Positions 51,689-63,028 of a stretch of 64,000 bases of DNA are shown here, piece after piece; within the stretch, counting starts at the first letter, position 1, and every line of letters starts with the position of its first letter. Under the pieces are notes generated by a model. It was not told where the DNA came from. It ran no database searches and saw only the letters and a list, made by a program, of their open reading frames with translations. The position numbers and the translations under genes were made by a program. This DNA is from Bacteroidota bacterium (GTDB taxonomy: Bacteria > Bacteroidota > Bacteroidia > Bacteroidales > CAIXZF01): assembly GCA_022709385.1 (NCBI GenBank), contig JAKLIX010000002.1, positions 170,535-234,534 of the forward strand, in the 5' to 3' direction.

Positions 51689-53119
51689 ATGATATCCAAG
51701 CCTGAAACATGCAGGATCAAAGACCAGAGGATGCAGGCATTTATCGATCCTGATGAAATATGGTCCAAACTCGATAATACCAAAGCTGATCCTCTGAGGG
51801 TCAGGGAGATCATCGCCAAATCCCTCGAAAAAAACCGCCTCAGCCTGGAAGAAACCGCCTGCCTGATCAATTCCACCGATCCGGAACTGACGGAAGAAAT
51901 CAAAGCAGGGGCCAGGGAGTTGAAAGAGAAGGTCTACGGCAACCGTATCGTGCTTTTTGCCCCGCTTTATGTAGGAAACAAGTGTATCAACAACTGCTCC
52001 TACTGTGGCTTCCGTACCTCCAACAAAGCGGCGGTCAGAACCACCCTCAGCGATGAAGAACTGATCAGCGAAGTGGAAGCCTTGGAGGATACCGGCCAGA
52101 AGAGGTTGATCCTGGTCTATGGCGAACATCCCGAATACAGCCCGGAATTCATTGCCCACACGGTGCGCGTGGTTTATGGCGTTAAAAAAGGCAGAGGAGA
52201 GATCAGAAGGGTCAATATCAATGCCGCTCCGCTTGAAATCAGCGGTTTCCGAACAGTGAAGGATGCCGGCATCGGCACTTACCAGGTATTCCAGGAAACC
52301 TACCACCCCGAAGCCTACAAACAATACCACCTTGGGGGGATCAAACGCAATTACGAATACAGGCTCACGGCACTCGACAGGGCACAGGAAGCCGGTGTGG
52401 ACGATGTGGGTATCGGTGCTTTGTTCGGACTGTACGACTGGCGTTTTGAAGTGATGGGGCTCGTCAGGCACACCAACCACTTCGAAGCAGTGTACAATGT
52501 GGGACCTCACACCATCTCCTTCCCCCGCATCCAGCTGGCCTCTTCCATGCAGGTCGACAGAAATTACGCCGTCAGTGACCAGGATTTCGTCAAACTGGTC
52601 GCCATCCTCCGGCTGGCCGTCCCCTACACCGGCATGATCCTTACAGCCAGGGAAACTGCTGAGGTCAGACGCGAGGTACTGCGCTTCGGTGTCTCCCAGA
52701 TCGACGGAGGCACCAAACTGGAACTCGGCAGTTACCACGAAAAAGAAAAAGCCGCCCAACAAAACCTCGAGAAAGAACAATTCTTTATCAATGATTCCAG
52801 AAGCCTGGCGGAAATCATCGATGAACTTCTCGGACAGGGATATATGCCGTCCTTTTGCACCTCCTGCTACCGTGCGGGAAGAACCGGCGAACACTTTATG
52901 GAATTCTCCGTCCCGGGTTTCATCAAAAGGTACTGCTCCCCGAATGCCATGCTCACCCTTGCCGAATATCTCGAGGATTATGCCGATGAAACCCTAAAAC
53001 AAAAAGGTTATCTCGTGATTCAAAAGAATATCTTGGATCTGGCCCGCTTCCAGAAAGTGGATGAACTCAACCGCAGAATCGAAAGGATCAGGCAGGGTGA
53101 AAGAGACCTGTATTTTTAA
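51689..53119 (+). CDS. hydG: [FeFe]-hydrogenase H-cluster radical SAM maturase HydG
   Basis: Radical SAM tyrosine lyase that makes the CO and CN ligands of the H-cluster. Radical SAM cysteines C99, C103 and C106 in NKCINNCSYCGF; C-terminal auxiliary-cluster cysteines in FCTSCYRAGRTG and RYCSPNA. Length 476 matches the family. The other maturases HydE and HydF are not in this window. It is followed by two TM1266-like genes, the usual company of hydrogenase maturation genes. Confidence 0.95.
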   Translation: MISKPETCRIKDQRMQAFIDPDEIWSKLDNTKADPLRVREIIAKSLEKNRLSLEETACLINSTDPELTEEIKAGARELKEKVYGNRIVLFAPLYVGNKCINNCSYCGFRTSNKAAVRTTLSDEELISEVEALEDTGQKRLILVYGEHPEYSPEFIAHTVRVVYGVKKGRGEIRRVNINAAPLEISGFRTVKDAGIGTYQVFQETYHPEAYKQYHLGGIKRNYEYRLTALDRAQEAGVDDVGIGALFGLYDWRFEVMGLVRHTNHFEAVYNVGPHTISFPRIQLASSMQVDRNYAVSDQDFVKLVAILRLAVPYTGMILTARETAEVRREVLRFGVSQIDGGTKLELGSYHEKEKAAQQNLEKEQFFINDSRSLAEIIDELLGQGYMPSFCTSCYRAGRTGEHFMEFSVPGFIKRYCSPNAMLTLAEYLEDYADETLKQKGYLVIQKNILDLARFQKVDELNRRIERIRQGERDLYF

Positions 53120-53143
53120 TTGAAAAATTAAGCCGACGCGATC

Positions 53144-53401
53144 ATGACACAAACCAGGATTTTAGGTTTACTGATCAGAGACCGGATCAAGGAATCCGGC
53201 AGAACCCAGCAGGTACTCAGCCGGCATCAGCATCTTATCCGCAGCAGGCTGGGCTTCCATGAACTTTCTGATGAAAAATGCAGCCGCAGCGGCATCATCC
53301 TGCTCCAGCTCTCTGGGAATCCCGATGATTGGAAATCCCTGATGGCCGACCTGGAAAAGATCGGGGGAATAGAAGTGCAACAGATGGATTTTATTCATTG
53401 A
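53144..53401 (+). CDS. TM1266-like iron-only hydrogenase system putative regulator, copy 1
   Basis: Small ACT-like-fold protein of 85 residues, of the family found beside hydrogenase maturases. The ending IGGIEVQQMDFIH and the middle SRSGIILLQLSG are characteristic. The family role is described as regulatory but its mechanism is not established. It lies 24 bp after hydG and 20 bp before its paralogue. Confidence 0.8.
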   Translation: MTQTRILGLLIRDRIKESGRTQQVLSRHQHLIRSRLGFHELSDEKCSRSGIILLQLSGNPDDWKSLMADLEKIGGIEVQQMDFIH

Positions 53402-53421
53402 TCATCAATATCATACCTGAT

Positions 53422-53676
53422 ATGAAAGAAAGAATCATCCTGGGTGTGCAACTCAAACAGGGATCCGGACAAGCCCTGAAGCTTCAGCAGATATTCTCCA
53501 AATTCGGCTGTGTGATTAAAACACGGCTGGGACTCAATGATTCGGATGGGGAGGGTGGCACGCAACAAGGACTGATCATCCTGGAACTCCAGGGAGATCA
53601 ATCTGACTGTCAACATCTTATTAATGAATTACATCGCCTGGAAGACGCAGATGTACAGCAAATGAACTTCCTTTAA
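53422..53676 (+). CDS. TM1266-like iron-only hydrogenase system putative regulator, copy 2
   Basis: Paralogue of the preceding gene (84 residues; QQGLIILELQG, DADVQQMNFL). The start is the ATG at 53422; the frame continues upstream into the previous gene but without family similarity. The two copies are diverged, so the duplication is old; they could form a heterodimeric ACT-like unit (inference). Confidence 0.8.
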   Translation: MKERIILGVQLKQGSGQALKLQQIFSKFGCVIKTRLGLNDSDGEGGTQQGLIILELQGDQSDCQHLINELHRLEDADVQQMNFL

Positions 53677-53690
53677 AACCTGCCTCTGCC

Positions 53691-54941
53691 ATGCCGGGAA
53701 GAATACTGATCGTACTGATGTTCATCCTGTTGACAGATGTGATGCTGCACCTGATGCCGGGATGGTGCATCGTCAGCAGAAGCGTCAGGCGCAGGCTGAG
53801 GATGATCAACATGGTGGTGGCATGCACCTGGTATCTCTTCAGCATCATCTTTATCATTGCCAACGGATACCCTGACGAAGATCCCCTCGCCTACCGGCTG
53901 TATTTCCAATGGATGAACCTCGGCATTCTTCTTTACCTCTCGAAATTCATACTGCTCCTCTTCCTGATCCCGCTGATCCCGGCATGTCTGAGTATGAAAA
54001 AACGGAAAGAAAGCAGAAAACCAGGGTGGTTCTATTTGTATAAGTACTTTTGGACCATCACGGCCATCTTCTTTTCCCTGCTTACCTTTTACATCATCAC
54101 CGATGGCATCTACAGGGGCAATAAGCAATTCCAGGTCCGCAGGGTCGACATCGCTTTCCCAGACCTGCCTCCTGCATTCAACGAATTCACCATCGCCCAG
54201 TTTTCCGATATCCACCTGGGAAGCTGGAAGGATAAAAAAACTGTGGAAGACATGCTGGCCGCCATACAGTCGTTCCGGCCCGACATGATCGTGTTTACCG
54301 GCGATCTGATCAATGTAAATATTTCAGAAACAGATATTTATAAAGAAGATTTCCGGAAACTGACCGCCCTTGCCGGCAAATTTGCCATCCTCGGCAACCA
54401 TGATGTGGGTGATTTCGCCAGGCGTAAGCGGGAGGAAGCCATCGGCCGGCATATCCCGGCCCTGGAACGGTTTTATGAGGCCACGGGATTCAGCCTTCTG
54501 AGAAACCAACACCACTTCATCTACAAAGGACTGGATTCCATCGCTATCGCCGGCACCGACAACTGGAGCAAACACCGGCACCGCCAAATGGGAGATCTGG
54601 AAAAGGCAATCCGCGGCATTGGTGATTCCTGTTTTACCATCCTGCTTACCCATGATCCAAGTCACTGGACTGAAGAAGTACTCCCCTCCTCAAAGATCGG
54701 TCTCACCCTTTCCGGCCATACCCACGCAGGGCAACTGGTATTTACCTTTGCTGGCCGCACCTGGTCACCCGTAAGCCTCCTCTATCCAACCTGGTATGGC
54801 CTTTACCAAAAAGGAGAACGTTATTTGTACGTCAACCCCGGCTTGGGATTCGTAGGTTTCACCGCACGATCCGGCATCGCTCCCGAAATCACCCTCCTGA
54901 ACCTTAGGAAAAGCAGCCGGAACAAGACATTTCGTCAGTAA
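53691..54941 (+). CDS. Membrane-anchored calcineurin-like metallophosphoesterase
   Basis: About four transmembrane helices in residues 1-145, then a phosphoesterase domain with the metal-binding set DIHLGSW, FTGDLIN, GNHDVGDF and LSGHTHAGQL. At 416 residues it resembles the YkuE-like membrane phosphoesterases. The substrate is unknown. It starts 14 bp after the second TM1266-like gene, so it may be on the same transcript, but there is no known functional link with hydrogenase. Confidence 0.85.
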   Translation: MPGRILIVLMFILLTDVMLHLMPGWCIVSRSVRRRLRMINMVVACTWYLFSIIFIIANGYPDEDPLAYRLYFQWMNLGILLYLSKFILLLFLIPLIPACLSMKKRKESRKPGWFYLYKYFWTITAIFFSLLTFYIITDGIYRGNKQFQVRRVDIAFPDLPPAFNEFTIAQFSDIHLGSWKDKKTVEDMLAAIQSFRPDMIVFTGDLINVNISETDIYKEDFRKLTALAGKFAILGNHDVGDFARRKREEAIGRHIPALERFYEATGFSLLRNQHHFIYKGLDSIAIAGTDNWSKHRHRQMGDLEKAIRGIGDSCFTILLTHDPSHWTEEVLPSSKIGLTLSGHTHAGQLVFTFAGRTWSPVSLLYPTWYGLYQKGERYLYVNPGLGFVGFTARSGIAPEITLLNLRKSSRNKTFRQ

Positions 54942-55051
54942 AGCCCGGTTTCTTCCTGTCATTATTTCCGTATTCCCGTTTTTTCGATCAAAGGAACGCG
55001 GCTTGCGGCATTGTTTCAGTCCGCCGAACGGACAATTTCAATGCAATTACG

Positions 55052-57649
<2,598 letters not shown>

Positions 57650-57694
57650 TCCACGCCAGGGTGAACCAAGTCAAAGCCCTGTTGTTCGTTTATT

Positions 57695-58972
57695 ATGAAT
57701 ATGGCACCCAACCTTCCGGAACCTGCTTATAAGCGGATCGTCATTGCCGGCGGAGGCTTTGCGGGACTGCGGCTGGCCCGTTCGCTGCGCAACACGGCAT
57801 ACCAGGTCGTGCTGCTCGATAAAAACAATTACCACCAGTTTCAGCCCCTGCTTTACCAGGTAGCCACTGCCGGACTGGAACCCAGCGCCATCGCCTTCCC
57901 TTTCCGCAAAATCTTTCATCACCTGAAAAACATTCATTTCAGGTATTGTGAAGTCATGGGCATCAATCCCGCCGGGAAGGAAGTGCTGACCAGCATCGGA
58001 AACATCCCTTACGACCTGCTGGTGCTGGCCATGGGTGTGGATACCAATTATTACGGGAACGAAAACCTGCTCAGGCATGTCTTGCCGATGAAGTCTGTGT
58101 CCGAAGCCCTCACACTCAGAAACCGGCTTCTTCAAAACTATGAACAGGCGCTGATCAGCACAAGCGAAGATGAAAGGGAAAGCCTGATGAACATTGTGGT
58201 GGCGGGAGGCGGTCCCACCGGCGTAGAGATCTCCGGAACCCTGGCAGAAATGCGTAAAACCGTATTCCCGAAGGATTTTCCCGAGCTGTCTTTCAACAAG
58301 ATGCGGATTATCCTGCTGGAAGGCGGTCCCCGCTTGCTGAACGGGATGTCGGAACGCTCCGGGTTCAAAGCCTTGCAATCCCTTCAGAAAATGGGAGTGG
58401 AAATACGGACCAATACGCTGGTGCATGATTTCGACGGTACACGGGTTACAAGTGCCGACGGACAAAGCTTCCGGACAACTACCGTCATCTGGGCCGCAGG
58501 TGTTACTGGCAAAGCTTGCCCCGGTCTACCGGCGGAGGTGTGGACAAGGCAGAACCGTATCAGGACTGATGCTTACCTGCGTGTGACGGGCCTGAACGAT
58601 GTATTTGCCCTTGGGGATATTGCTGCCGTGGGACAACACCAAGCCTTTGCCGGTCACCCCCAGCTTGCCCAGCCTGCCATACAACAAGCCGCGCTGCTTG
58701 CTTCCAACCTTAAAAGGGAACTGAAAGGCCGGCCCTGGAAAGCCTTCCGTTACCGCGATCCGGGTAGCCTGGCCACCATCGGCCGCCACAAGGCCGTGGC
58801 CGAATTCCGGCTATTCCGCTTCAACGGCCCCCCGGCCTGGCTGCTCTGGCTCTTCATTCACCTGATGGCCATCGTGGGAGTGAAAAACCGCCTGTTCATC
58901 TTCCTGAACTGGCTCTGGGCCTACGTCACCTACGACCAGTCACTGAGGCTGATCCTGAAGAACAAGGAATAA
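57695..58972 (+). CDS. Type II NADH:quinone oxidoreductase (NDH-2)-like flavoprotein
   Basis: FAD-dependent pyridine nucleotide-disulfide-type oxidoreductase of 425 residues. FAD-binding IVIAGGGFAGLRLA (~12-25), NADH-binding VVAGGGPTGVE (~168), second FAD motif DVFALGDIAA (~308), and a C-terminal amphipathic/hydrophobic region (WLLWLFIHLMAIVGV) typical of membrane-associated NDH-2. It would oxidise NADH and reduce menaquinone without pumping protons. It ends before a strong terminator at 59005. Confidence 0.88.
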   Translation: MNMAPNLPEPAYKRIVIAGGGFAGLRLARSLRNTAYQVVLLDKNNYHQFQPLLYQVATAGLEPSAIAFPFRKIFHHLKNIHFRYCEVMGINPAGKEVLTSIGNIPYDLLVLAMGVDTNYYGNENLLRHVLPMKSVSEALTLRNRLLQNYEQALISTSEDERESLMNIVVAGGGPTGVEISGTLAEMRKTVFPKDFPELSFNKMRIILLEGGPRLLNGMSERSGFKALQSLQKMGVEIRTNTLVHDFDGTRVTSADGQSFRTTTVIWAAGVTGKACPGLPAEVWTRQNRIRTDAYLRVTGLNDVFALGDIAAVGQHQAFAGHPQLAQPAIQQAALLASNLKRELKGRPWKAFRYRDPGSLATIGRHKAVAEFRLFRFNGPPAWLLWLFIHLMAIVGVKNRLFIFLNWLWAYVTYDQSLRLILKNKE

Positions 58973-59004
58973 AAAGTCCAGGCTTGCAGTACCGCTGAAT
59001 AACA

Positions 59005-59042
59005 AATCCCGGCAGCCTTGCACCTGCAAGACTGCCGGGATT
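59005..59042. terminator. Bidirectional terminator hairpin
   Basis: AATCCCGGCAGCCTTGCA and TGCAAGACTGCCGGGATT form an 18-nt stem with one mismatch and a 2-nt loop, between the convergent NDH-2 and lipoprotein genes. It is A-rich on the left and T-containing on the right; the T-tract is weak. Confidence 0.8.
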
Positions 59043-59076
59043 GTTCCTGATCCGGACCGTCAAGGCTTCAGTGGGC

Positions 59077-59937
59077 TCAGGGCAGGGTGATGTTATAGGC
59101 AATGCCGAGGATGGTAACGGTAGCCACCTTGTCGCACTGGCTGTTGAGGTAGCTGTAGTCGAGCGTCCTGAGCGGCTTATTGGCCGGCTGTATCTCCACC
59201 ACACCCGACAGGGGATAATGGAACTGGCAGTCGCGCTCGATATAGAGCGGCGTGGTGATGGTCATGCTGCTGGTATTGCCGTTCACATGGGTTACCGTGG
59301 CATTCCCGCTGATCAGGAAAGTGTCGTCCCAGCGCTGGGGAGTGGATTCCCCGTCTACCCACTCACGGGTACGGTTTGAGATCCAGCCGAGGGTGCCGGC
59401 ATTGTTGGCCAGGATCACCGAGCCGTTCACACTGATGGTGAAGGTGAGGTGCCCTGCCGTGTTGTGACCGTTGTTGGTCACGGTCTTGGTGCCGGTCACC
59501 TGGTTGTCGTTCACGAAATAGTTGTTAAAGGTGACGGTGTGGGTGGCCAGCGAATCGATGAAATGACCCGTAAAGCTCACCAGGATGATCCCGCGCCGGT
59601 ATTTTCCGTCGGAACAAAGGCAGTTGACCGTCCCGAAGTCGATGGTGATCAGGTGAGGCACCGAGATGGTATCCACGGTGACCGTGGCACATTGCGACAG
59701 CAGCGAGGTGGCGTCCCCGCCTTTCATGCCCACGCCGCCGGTGGTTCCGGCCTCATCGGCAATATCAGCCACATCGTTGAAGATCTGCTCGGCACGGGCA
59801 AAATCAGAGGCCTGAGCCGTGTCATTGTCGGTATCGTTCTCGTCCTTTTTGCATCCTGCCATAAGGAAAGTGCCGGCCAACATAGCCAGCCACATAAAAT
59901 ACAATGCTTTGGTTTTCATAATTTTGTTTTTTGACAT
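59077..59937 (-). CDS. Lipoprotein of unknown function
   Basis: Not a recognised family. Lipobox FLMAGC (Cys near 29) followed by an acidic linker (KKDENDTDND), so it is a lipid-anchored surface or periplasmic protein. The mature part (~250 residues) is beta-rich with repeated short T/N/V blocks and two close cysteines (NCLCSDG). Start 59937, or the ATG at 59919 which gives a more usual signal peptide. Similar lipoproteins are common and uncharacterised in Bacteroidota. Confidence 0.75.
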   Translation of the reverse strand: MSKNKIMKTKALYFMWLAMLAGTFLMAGCKKDENDTDNDTAQASDFARAEQIFNDVADIADEAGTTGGVGMKGGDATSLLSQCATVTVDTISVPHLITIDFGTVNCLCSDGKYRRGIILVSFTGHFIDSLATHTVTFNNYFVNDNQVTGTKTVTNNGHNTAGHLTFTISVNGSVILANNAGTLGWISNRTREWVDGESTPQRWDDTFLISGNATVTHVNGNTSSMTITTPLYIERDCQFHYPLSGVVEIQPANKPLRTLDYSYLNSQCDKVATVTILGIAYNITLP

Positions 59938-59990
59938 TATATCCTTTTGACGGCATCATGACGGAATGGTTTAAAGCCCGGAGAAAATTT

Positions 59991-60131
59991 TACTCAAGCT
60001 TGACAGTTTTGCGAAAGCAAAGCTGTTGATTATGAGTAATGCCATACCCCGCTGCAGTCTGTATTTCCGGAAAAACCATTCTGTGCCGGCATAACTGAAT
60101 ATAACTCCGTATTCTCACTAAGATTCAGTAT
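59991..60131 (-). mobile_element. Two-hairpin element copy 6 (diverged, overlaps the racemase 3' end)
   Basis: On the minus strand TTATGCCGGCACAGAATGG, a spacer, GGTATGGCATTACTCAT and a hairpin with CTTTGC/GCAAA match the elements at 62324-63128. A second hairpin (ACTGAAT 60094-60100 with ATTCAGT 60123-60129), like that of the element at 62890, flanks the other side. The racemase stop codon (60118-60120) lies inside this second hairpin. Confidence 0.65.
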
Positions 60132-61203
60132 AACTAATTCTTTTCTCGATATATTTTGAATTTAATATTCTTAAGGTGCCCATATAATCCAACCTAAATT
60201 CAAGTAAATCTCCCACTTTATAGTTATTTTCATTGGCAAACAAATCGATGACAAACATATCAGAACTTCCACCCACGATGGAACAATTTTTATCCACTGG
60301 CATGATATGTTTCTGATCAACATCCAAAAGACCAAGGTCAATAATAGCCCTATAACTTGTTTTTCCGGATGAGTCCTCATTAAAAGAAGAGGAATATCCT
60401 TCCATGTTGAGTCCGAATTCTCCATCAGGTAACTGGGGCTTTTCAATTAATTCAATTATTTCAGCGAAAAGCAGGAAAACATCTGTTTCCATTTTCTTCA
60501 GGCGGGAATTATTATATACATCAGTGCCTAAAAAAAGGGATTCTCCTACCCTGAAATGATTTATTCCACCGGGTAAACAATTTTGAAAAATCAACGGTAT
60601 GGTTACCGAAGAACCACCGGAGACATAGGCTATTTTTGTATTGAACTTTGCTTCAATCAATTGCTTATACAGGCTTAACTGTATCAATTTATCATGGTTC
60701 GGAAGGACGCCATACATGCAGCTTAAGTTTGTTCCAATTCCAACCACCTGAATATTTTTTAAATTAAACACGCTGGAATAAAACGCTATCAGATCTTCCC
60801 TCATAACACCTTCCCTGAGTTCTCCCAATTCAATCATGATTATGATTTTGTGAACCTTATGCTGCTTTTGCGCTTCTTCCGAAAGCAATTTTATTGTTTC
60901 ATACCCGGTATTCATGCTGATATCAGCATATTGGATTATACTTTTTACAGCCCTTTTTGCTGGTGGTTTTATGTAAATTGTTTCAACATCAGGATTAATC
61001 TGTTTAACAATTTTCAGATTGGTGACACGCGAGTCACAAACCTGAGAAATGTTAAATTTGAGAAGCTCCTCTAAATAATCTCTGTTTCCGCACAGCAATT
61101 TAGTCACTACCGCCCATTGTATCTGTCTTTCCTGAAACAGCCGGTTAAGGTATTTAAAATTGGTCTTTAATTTCTCGATATTCAGTGTTATGAAAGCCAT
61201 CAC
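60118..61203 (-). CDS. Ornithine-racemase-like PLP enzyme (alanine racemase N-terminal fold)
   Basis: Fold-III PLP enzyme of 361 residues; PLP lysine in AVVTKLLCGN, then IELGELREG, VGIGTNLSC and YVSGGSSVTIP as in clostridial ornithine racemase. It probably interconverts amino-acid enantiomers; the substrate is by analogy. The start is the GTG at 61203, sharing its first base with the stop of the preceding gene, or the ATG at 61200. It is clearly more AT-rich than its neighbours, and the last few codons (SYTES and stop) lie in a repeat hairpin, so its C-terminus was altered by an element. Likely acquired by transfer. Confidence 0.85.
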   Translation of the reverse strand: MMAFITLNIEKLKTNFKYLNRLFQERQIQWAVVTKLLCGNRDYLEELLKFNISQVCDSRVTNLKIVKQINPDVETIYIKPPAKRAVKSIIQYADISMNTGYETIKLLSEEAQKQHKVHKIIIMIELGELREGVMREDLIAFYSSVFNLKNIQVVGIGTNLSCMYGVLPNHDKLIQLSLYKQLIEAKFNTKIAYVSGGSSVTIPLIFQNCLPGGINHFRVGESLFLGTDVYNNSRLKKMETDVFLLFAEIIELIEKPQLPDGEFGLNMEGYSSSFNEDSSGKTSYRAIIDLGLLDVDQKHIMPVDKNCSIVGGSSDMFVIDLFANENNYKVGDLLEFRLDYMGTLRILNSKYIEKRISYTES

Positions 61204-61646
61204 TACTTTTTTATATATCTCATTTCAAGATATTTACTGGTAAACCCGACTTTTTCATACAAAGACCTTGCAGGATTATCATGTTCAACGTGTAAAGCCA
61301 TATTTCCATCTGCAATTTCAATAGCCTTAAGTATCATCCTTTTTCCAATTCCCTTCCCTCTGAATTCATTATGTGTGGCGATATATACAAGAATATTTTC
61401 GGGAATATAGCCTTTCATTCCGGTTTGATTGACCACCAAAACACAAGCCATTGTGTCGCCTTCGAAAGCCTGTAATATAAAACCGCCAAAAGAGACCGTT
61501 TCTTTTAAAGCATAATTTACGGCTTTCTCAATATCTGTTTTTAAGTCACCGAAATTCTCCAAATGTTTAAAAAGAAACGCTATAATCTCCCTTTTTTCTT
61601 CAGGACCTGGTCTGTTTGTTTCATTAAAAATTTTAATTTCATTCAT
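61203..61646 (-). CDS. GNAT family N-acetyltransferase
   Basis: Acetyl-CoA-dependent transferase of about 147 residues with the core motif GKGIGKRMI and C-terminal DNPARSLYEKVGF. The ATG at 61646 is preceded by AAAGGAG at a 7-bp spacing, a strong Shine-Dalgarno of a kind not seen before the other genes here. It is AT-rich and translationally coupled to the racemase by a 1-bp overlap. The pair looks like a Firmicutes-derived two-gene unit, perhaps acting on the same amino acid (inference). Confidence 0.85.
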   Translation of the reverse strand: MNEIKIFNETNRPGPEEKREIIAFLFKHLENFGDLKTDIEKAVNYALKETVSFGGFILQAFEGDTMACVLVVNQTGMKGYIPENILVYIATHNEFRGKGIGKRMILKAIEIADGNMALHVEHDNPARSLYEKVGFTSKYLEMRYIKK

Positions 61647-61851
61647 AATTGGTACTCCTTTCAAATTAATGCCATGCCGGGTTCAAAATCTTCGTTATCA
61701 GATGAGGCATAAAACTGACGGCAATTCATAAGGTTTCACCATCAGGCCGGGATAGCGCATATCGGATGTAACGCATTTAAAATAAACACTTTCCACAGGC
61801 CTGATTTCAGCCTCGATTGAACGAAATCCCGCCCCAGCCTTATAGCTTTAG

Positions 61852-61859
61852 CAAATATA
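61852..61859 (-). promoter_or_regulatory. Possible promoter -7 box far upstream of the GNAT-racemase pair
   Basis: TATATTTG on the minus strand, about 205 bp before the GNAT start. There is no -33 element, and the stretch between holds no gene. A CCTGATTA/TAATCAGG hairpin lies just upstream (61896-61919). Confidence 0.3.
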
Positions 61860-61938
61860 CGTATTTTTCCCTTAAGCTCAGGATTATTAAGCTAAAATCC
61901 TGATTATGAATGTTTAATCAGGATGCATCCTGCTTCCT

Positions 61939-62026
61939 GCAGCTTTGCGAAGCAAATGGTGCCTAGAACCAGTTATGCCGTACACTGCATGGTAGTCCTT
62001 TTTTCGTAAACCCATTCCGTGTCGGT
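61939..62026 (-). mobile_element. Two-hairpin element copy 5 (in the truncated gene copy, distal arm decayed)
   Basis: About 95% identical to copy 1 (63029-63128) from the conserved core to the GCTTTGCGAAGC apex. The last arm of the variable hairpin reads GCTTCCTGCAG instead of GGTTCTTGGCAG and no second flanking TAT is seen. The 3-bp flank at 62027-62029 matches copy 1. Confidence 0.75.
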
Positions 62027-62029
62027 ATA

Positions 62030-62115
62030 ATTTCAGCCTTTTAGTAGGTTATCAGGTTGCGGTAGCCTCCGTGAACGGGAATAAAACCTTCGCTATTTTG
62101 CTCTTTTTCTTTCAG
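62030..62115 (-). pseudogene. Truncated second copy of the four-helix-bundle gene (5' end only)
   Basis: Encodes the same N-terminus as 63217 (GFIPVHGGYRNLITY then KAEI), but the start codon is CTG and the Gln codon after ITY is TAA. The reading frame then runs into element copy 5 and the homology ends at 61939. It is a clear non-functional remnant. Confidence 0.85.
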
Positions 62116-62135
62116 CTTTTACCTTATGTGACTTT

Positions 62136-62175
62136 GGGGACAGGGGGGACTGTCGTCAGAGTCCCCCACGTCCCC
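62136..62175. repeat. G-rich hairpin upstream of the truncated copy
   Basis: GGGGACAGGGGGGACTG pairs with CAGAGTCCCCCACGTCCCC around TCGT. The same structure precedes the main copy at 63238-63277, about 20 bp before the start codon in each case. Confidence 0.75.
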
Positions 62176-62323
62176 GGAAAATGTCATATTTCCGATGCTG
62201 CAGCCAATTGTTTAAGAATTGCTCACATTTAGCTTATTGTTTCTTGCGGTATTCAATTCTTGCCTTTGTCATACGTTCTCTCATACCGCCTTCCTGTAAA
62301 AAAGCTCTTTCCAAAGATTTTAT

Positions 62324-62424
62324 GCCGACACGGAATGTATGTGAGAAAGAATTGACTTTCCAGCGGTGTACGGCATAACTCATTCTAAACAGCTTTGCAT
62401 GCGCAAACCTGCTAAGAATGAGTA
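62324..62424 (+). mobile_element. Two-hairpin element copy 4
   Basis: 101 bp flanked by TAT (62321-62323, 62425-62427). Core: GCCGACACGGAATG ... GCGGTGTACGGCATA. Variable hairpin: ACTCATTCT with AGAATGAGT, apex TTTGC-ATGC-GCAAA. It lies after codon 162 of the four-helix-bundle gene, antisense to it. Confidence 0.85.
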
Positions 62425-62553
62425 TATCTGCCGGCTCAGCAGGTAACTCACAATATTAATGAGGCAGATCATCGAATTTGCTGAAATTTCCGGCTGTTCA
62501 TGCTCAATGGCTTTCCGGTAGGTTTCGTAAGTAGCATCGGGGGTTCGGTTTAT

Positions 62554-62653
62554 ACCGACACGGAATGGGTTCGAAAAAAATATACACTACAGCGGTGTAC
62601 GGCATTACTCATACTAAACAGCTTTGCATACGCAAACCTGTCAAGTATGAGTA
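62554..62653 (+). mobile_element. Two-hairpin element copy 3
   Basis: 100 bp flanked by TAT (62551-62553, 62654-62656). Core: ACCGACACGGAATGGGTT ... GCGGTGTACGGCATT. Variable hairpin: ACTCATACT with AGTATGAGT, apex TTTGC-ATAC-GCAAA. It lies after codon 120 of the gene, antisense to it. Confidence 0.85.
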
Positions 62654-62889
62654 TATTTGGCTGAAACGCCTGTATAATTGGTGGTCTCTGTCCCACAGCG
62701 GTAATTTATGCGTTCGCAGGAAATCCTTATAATCGATCATCAATTCTTCCAGGCTGGCTCTGGCCACATTTGTCAGCTTTATTTCAGCTTCTTTTGAAGT
62801 TGCAGAGGCCATGCTGGCTTCGGCAATGTTCTGTTTTCCACTGCGTGCAGCCTGCACCATCTGGTCTATGGTGCGGTCAAATTTTTTAT

Positions 62890-62987
62890 ACCGAAAGAAC
62901 ACAGGAATGCGAAAAAAGTGTTCACAGAGTTATCGGTATAACTGAATCTAAGCGAAAATTGCTTCGCATTTTCACTAAGATTCAATA
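62890..62987 (+). mobile_element. Two-hairpin element copy 2 (diverged core)
   Basis: 98 bp flanked by TAT (62887-62889) and TAA (62988-62990). The core is more diverged: ACCGAAAGAACACAGGAATG ... GTTATCGGTATA. Variable hairpin: ACTGAATCT with AGATTCAAT, apex GAAAATTGC-TTC-GCATTTTC. It interrupts codon 43, antisense to the gene. Confidence 0.8.
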
Positions 62988-63028
62988 TAAAGAAGCGTTT
63001 CGTAAAATAGAAAGTGCCATCATATATA

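Larger units (their letters stand above)
61939..62176. repeat. Direct repeat B (~238 bp)
   Basis: Nearly the same sequence as 63041-63279: element half, first 29 codons of the four-helix-bundle gene and a G-rich hairpin. About ten differences. It represents a tandem partial duplication of the gene's 5' end. Confidence 0.85.

Noticed and set aside
62609-62902. A stand-alone 97-residue four-helix-bundle gene
   Set aside because: Its first residues are read from element copy 2 and its last from copy 3; the real family sequence continues in the flanking segments.
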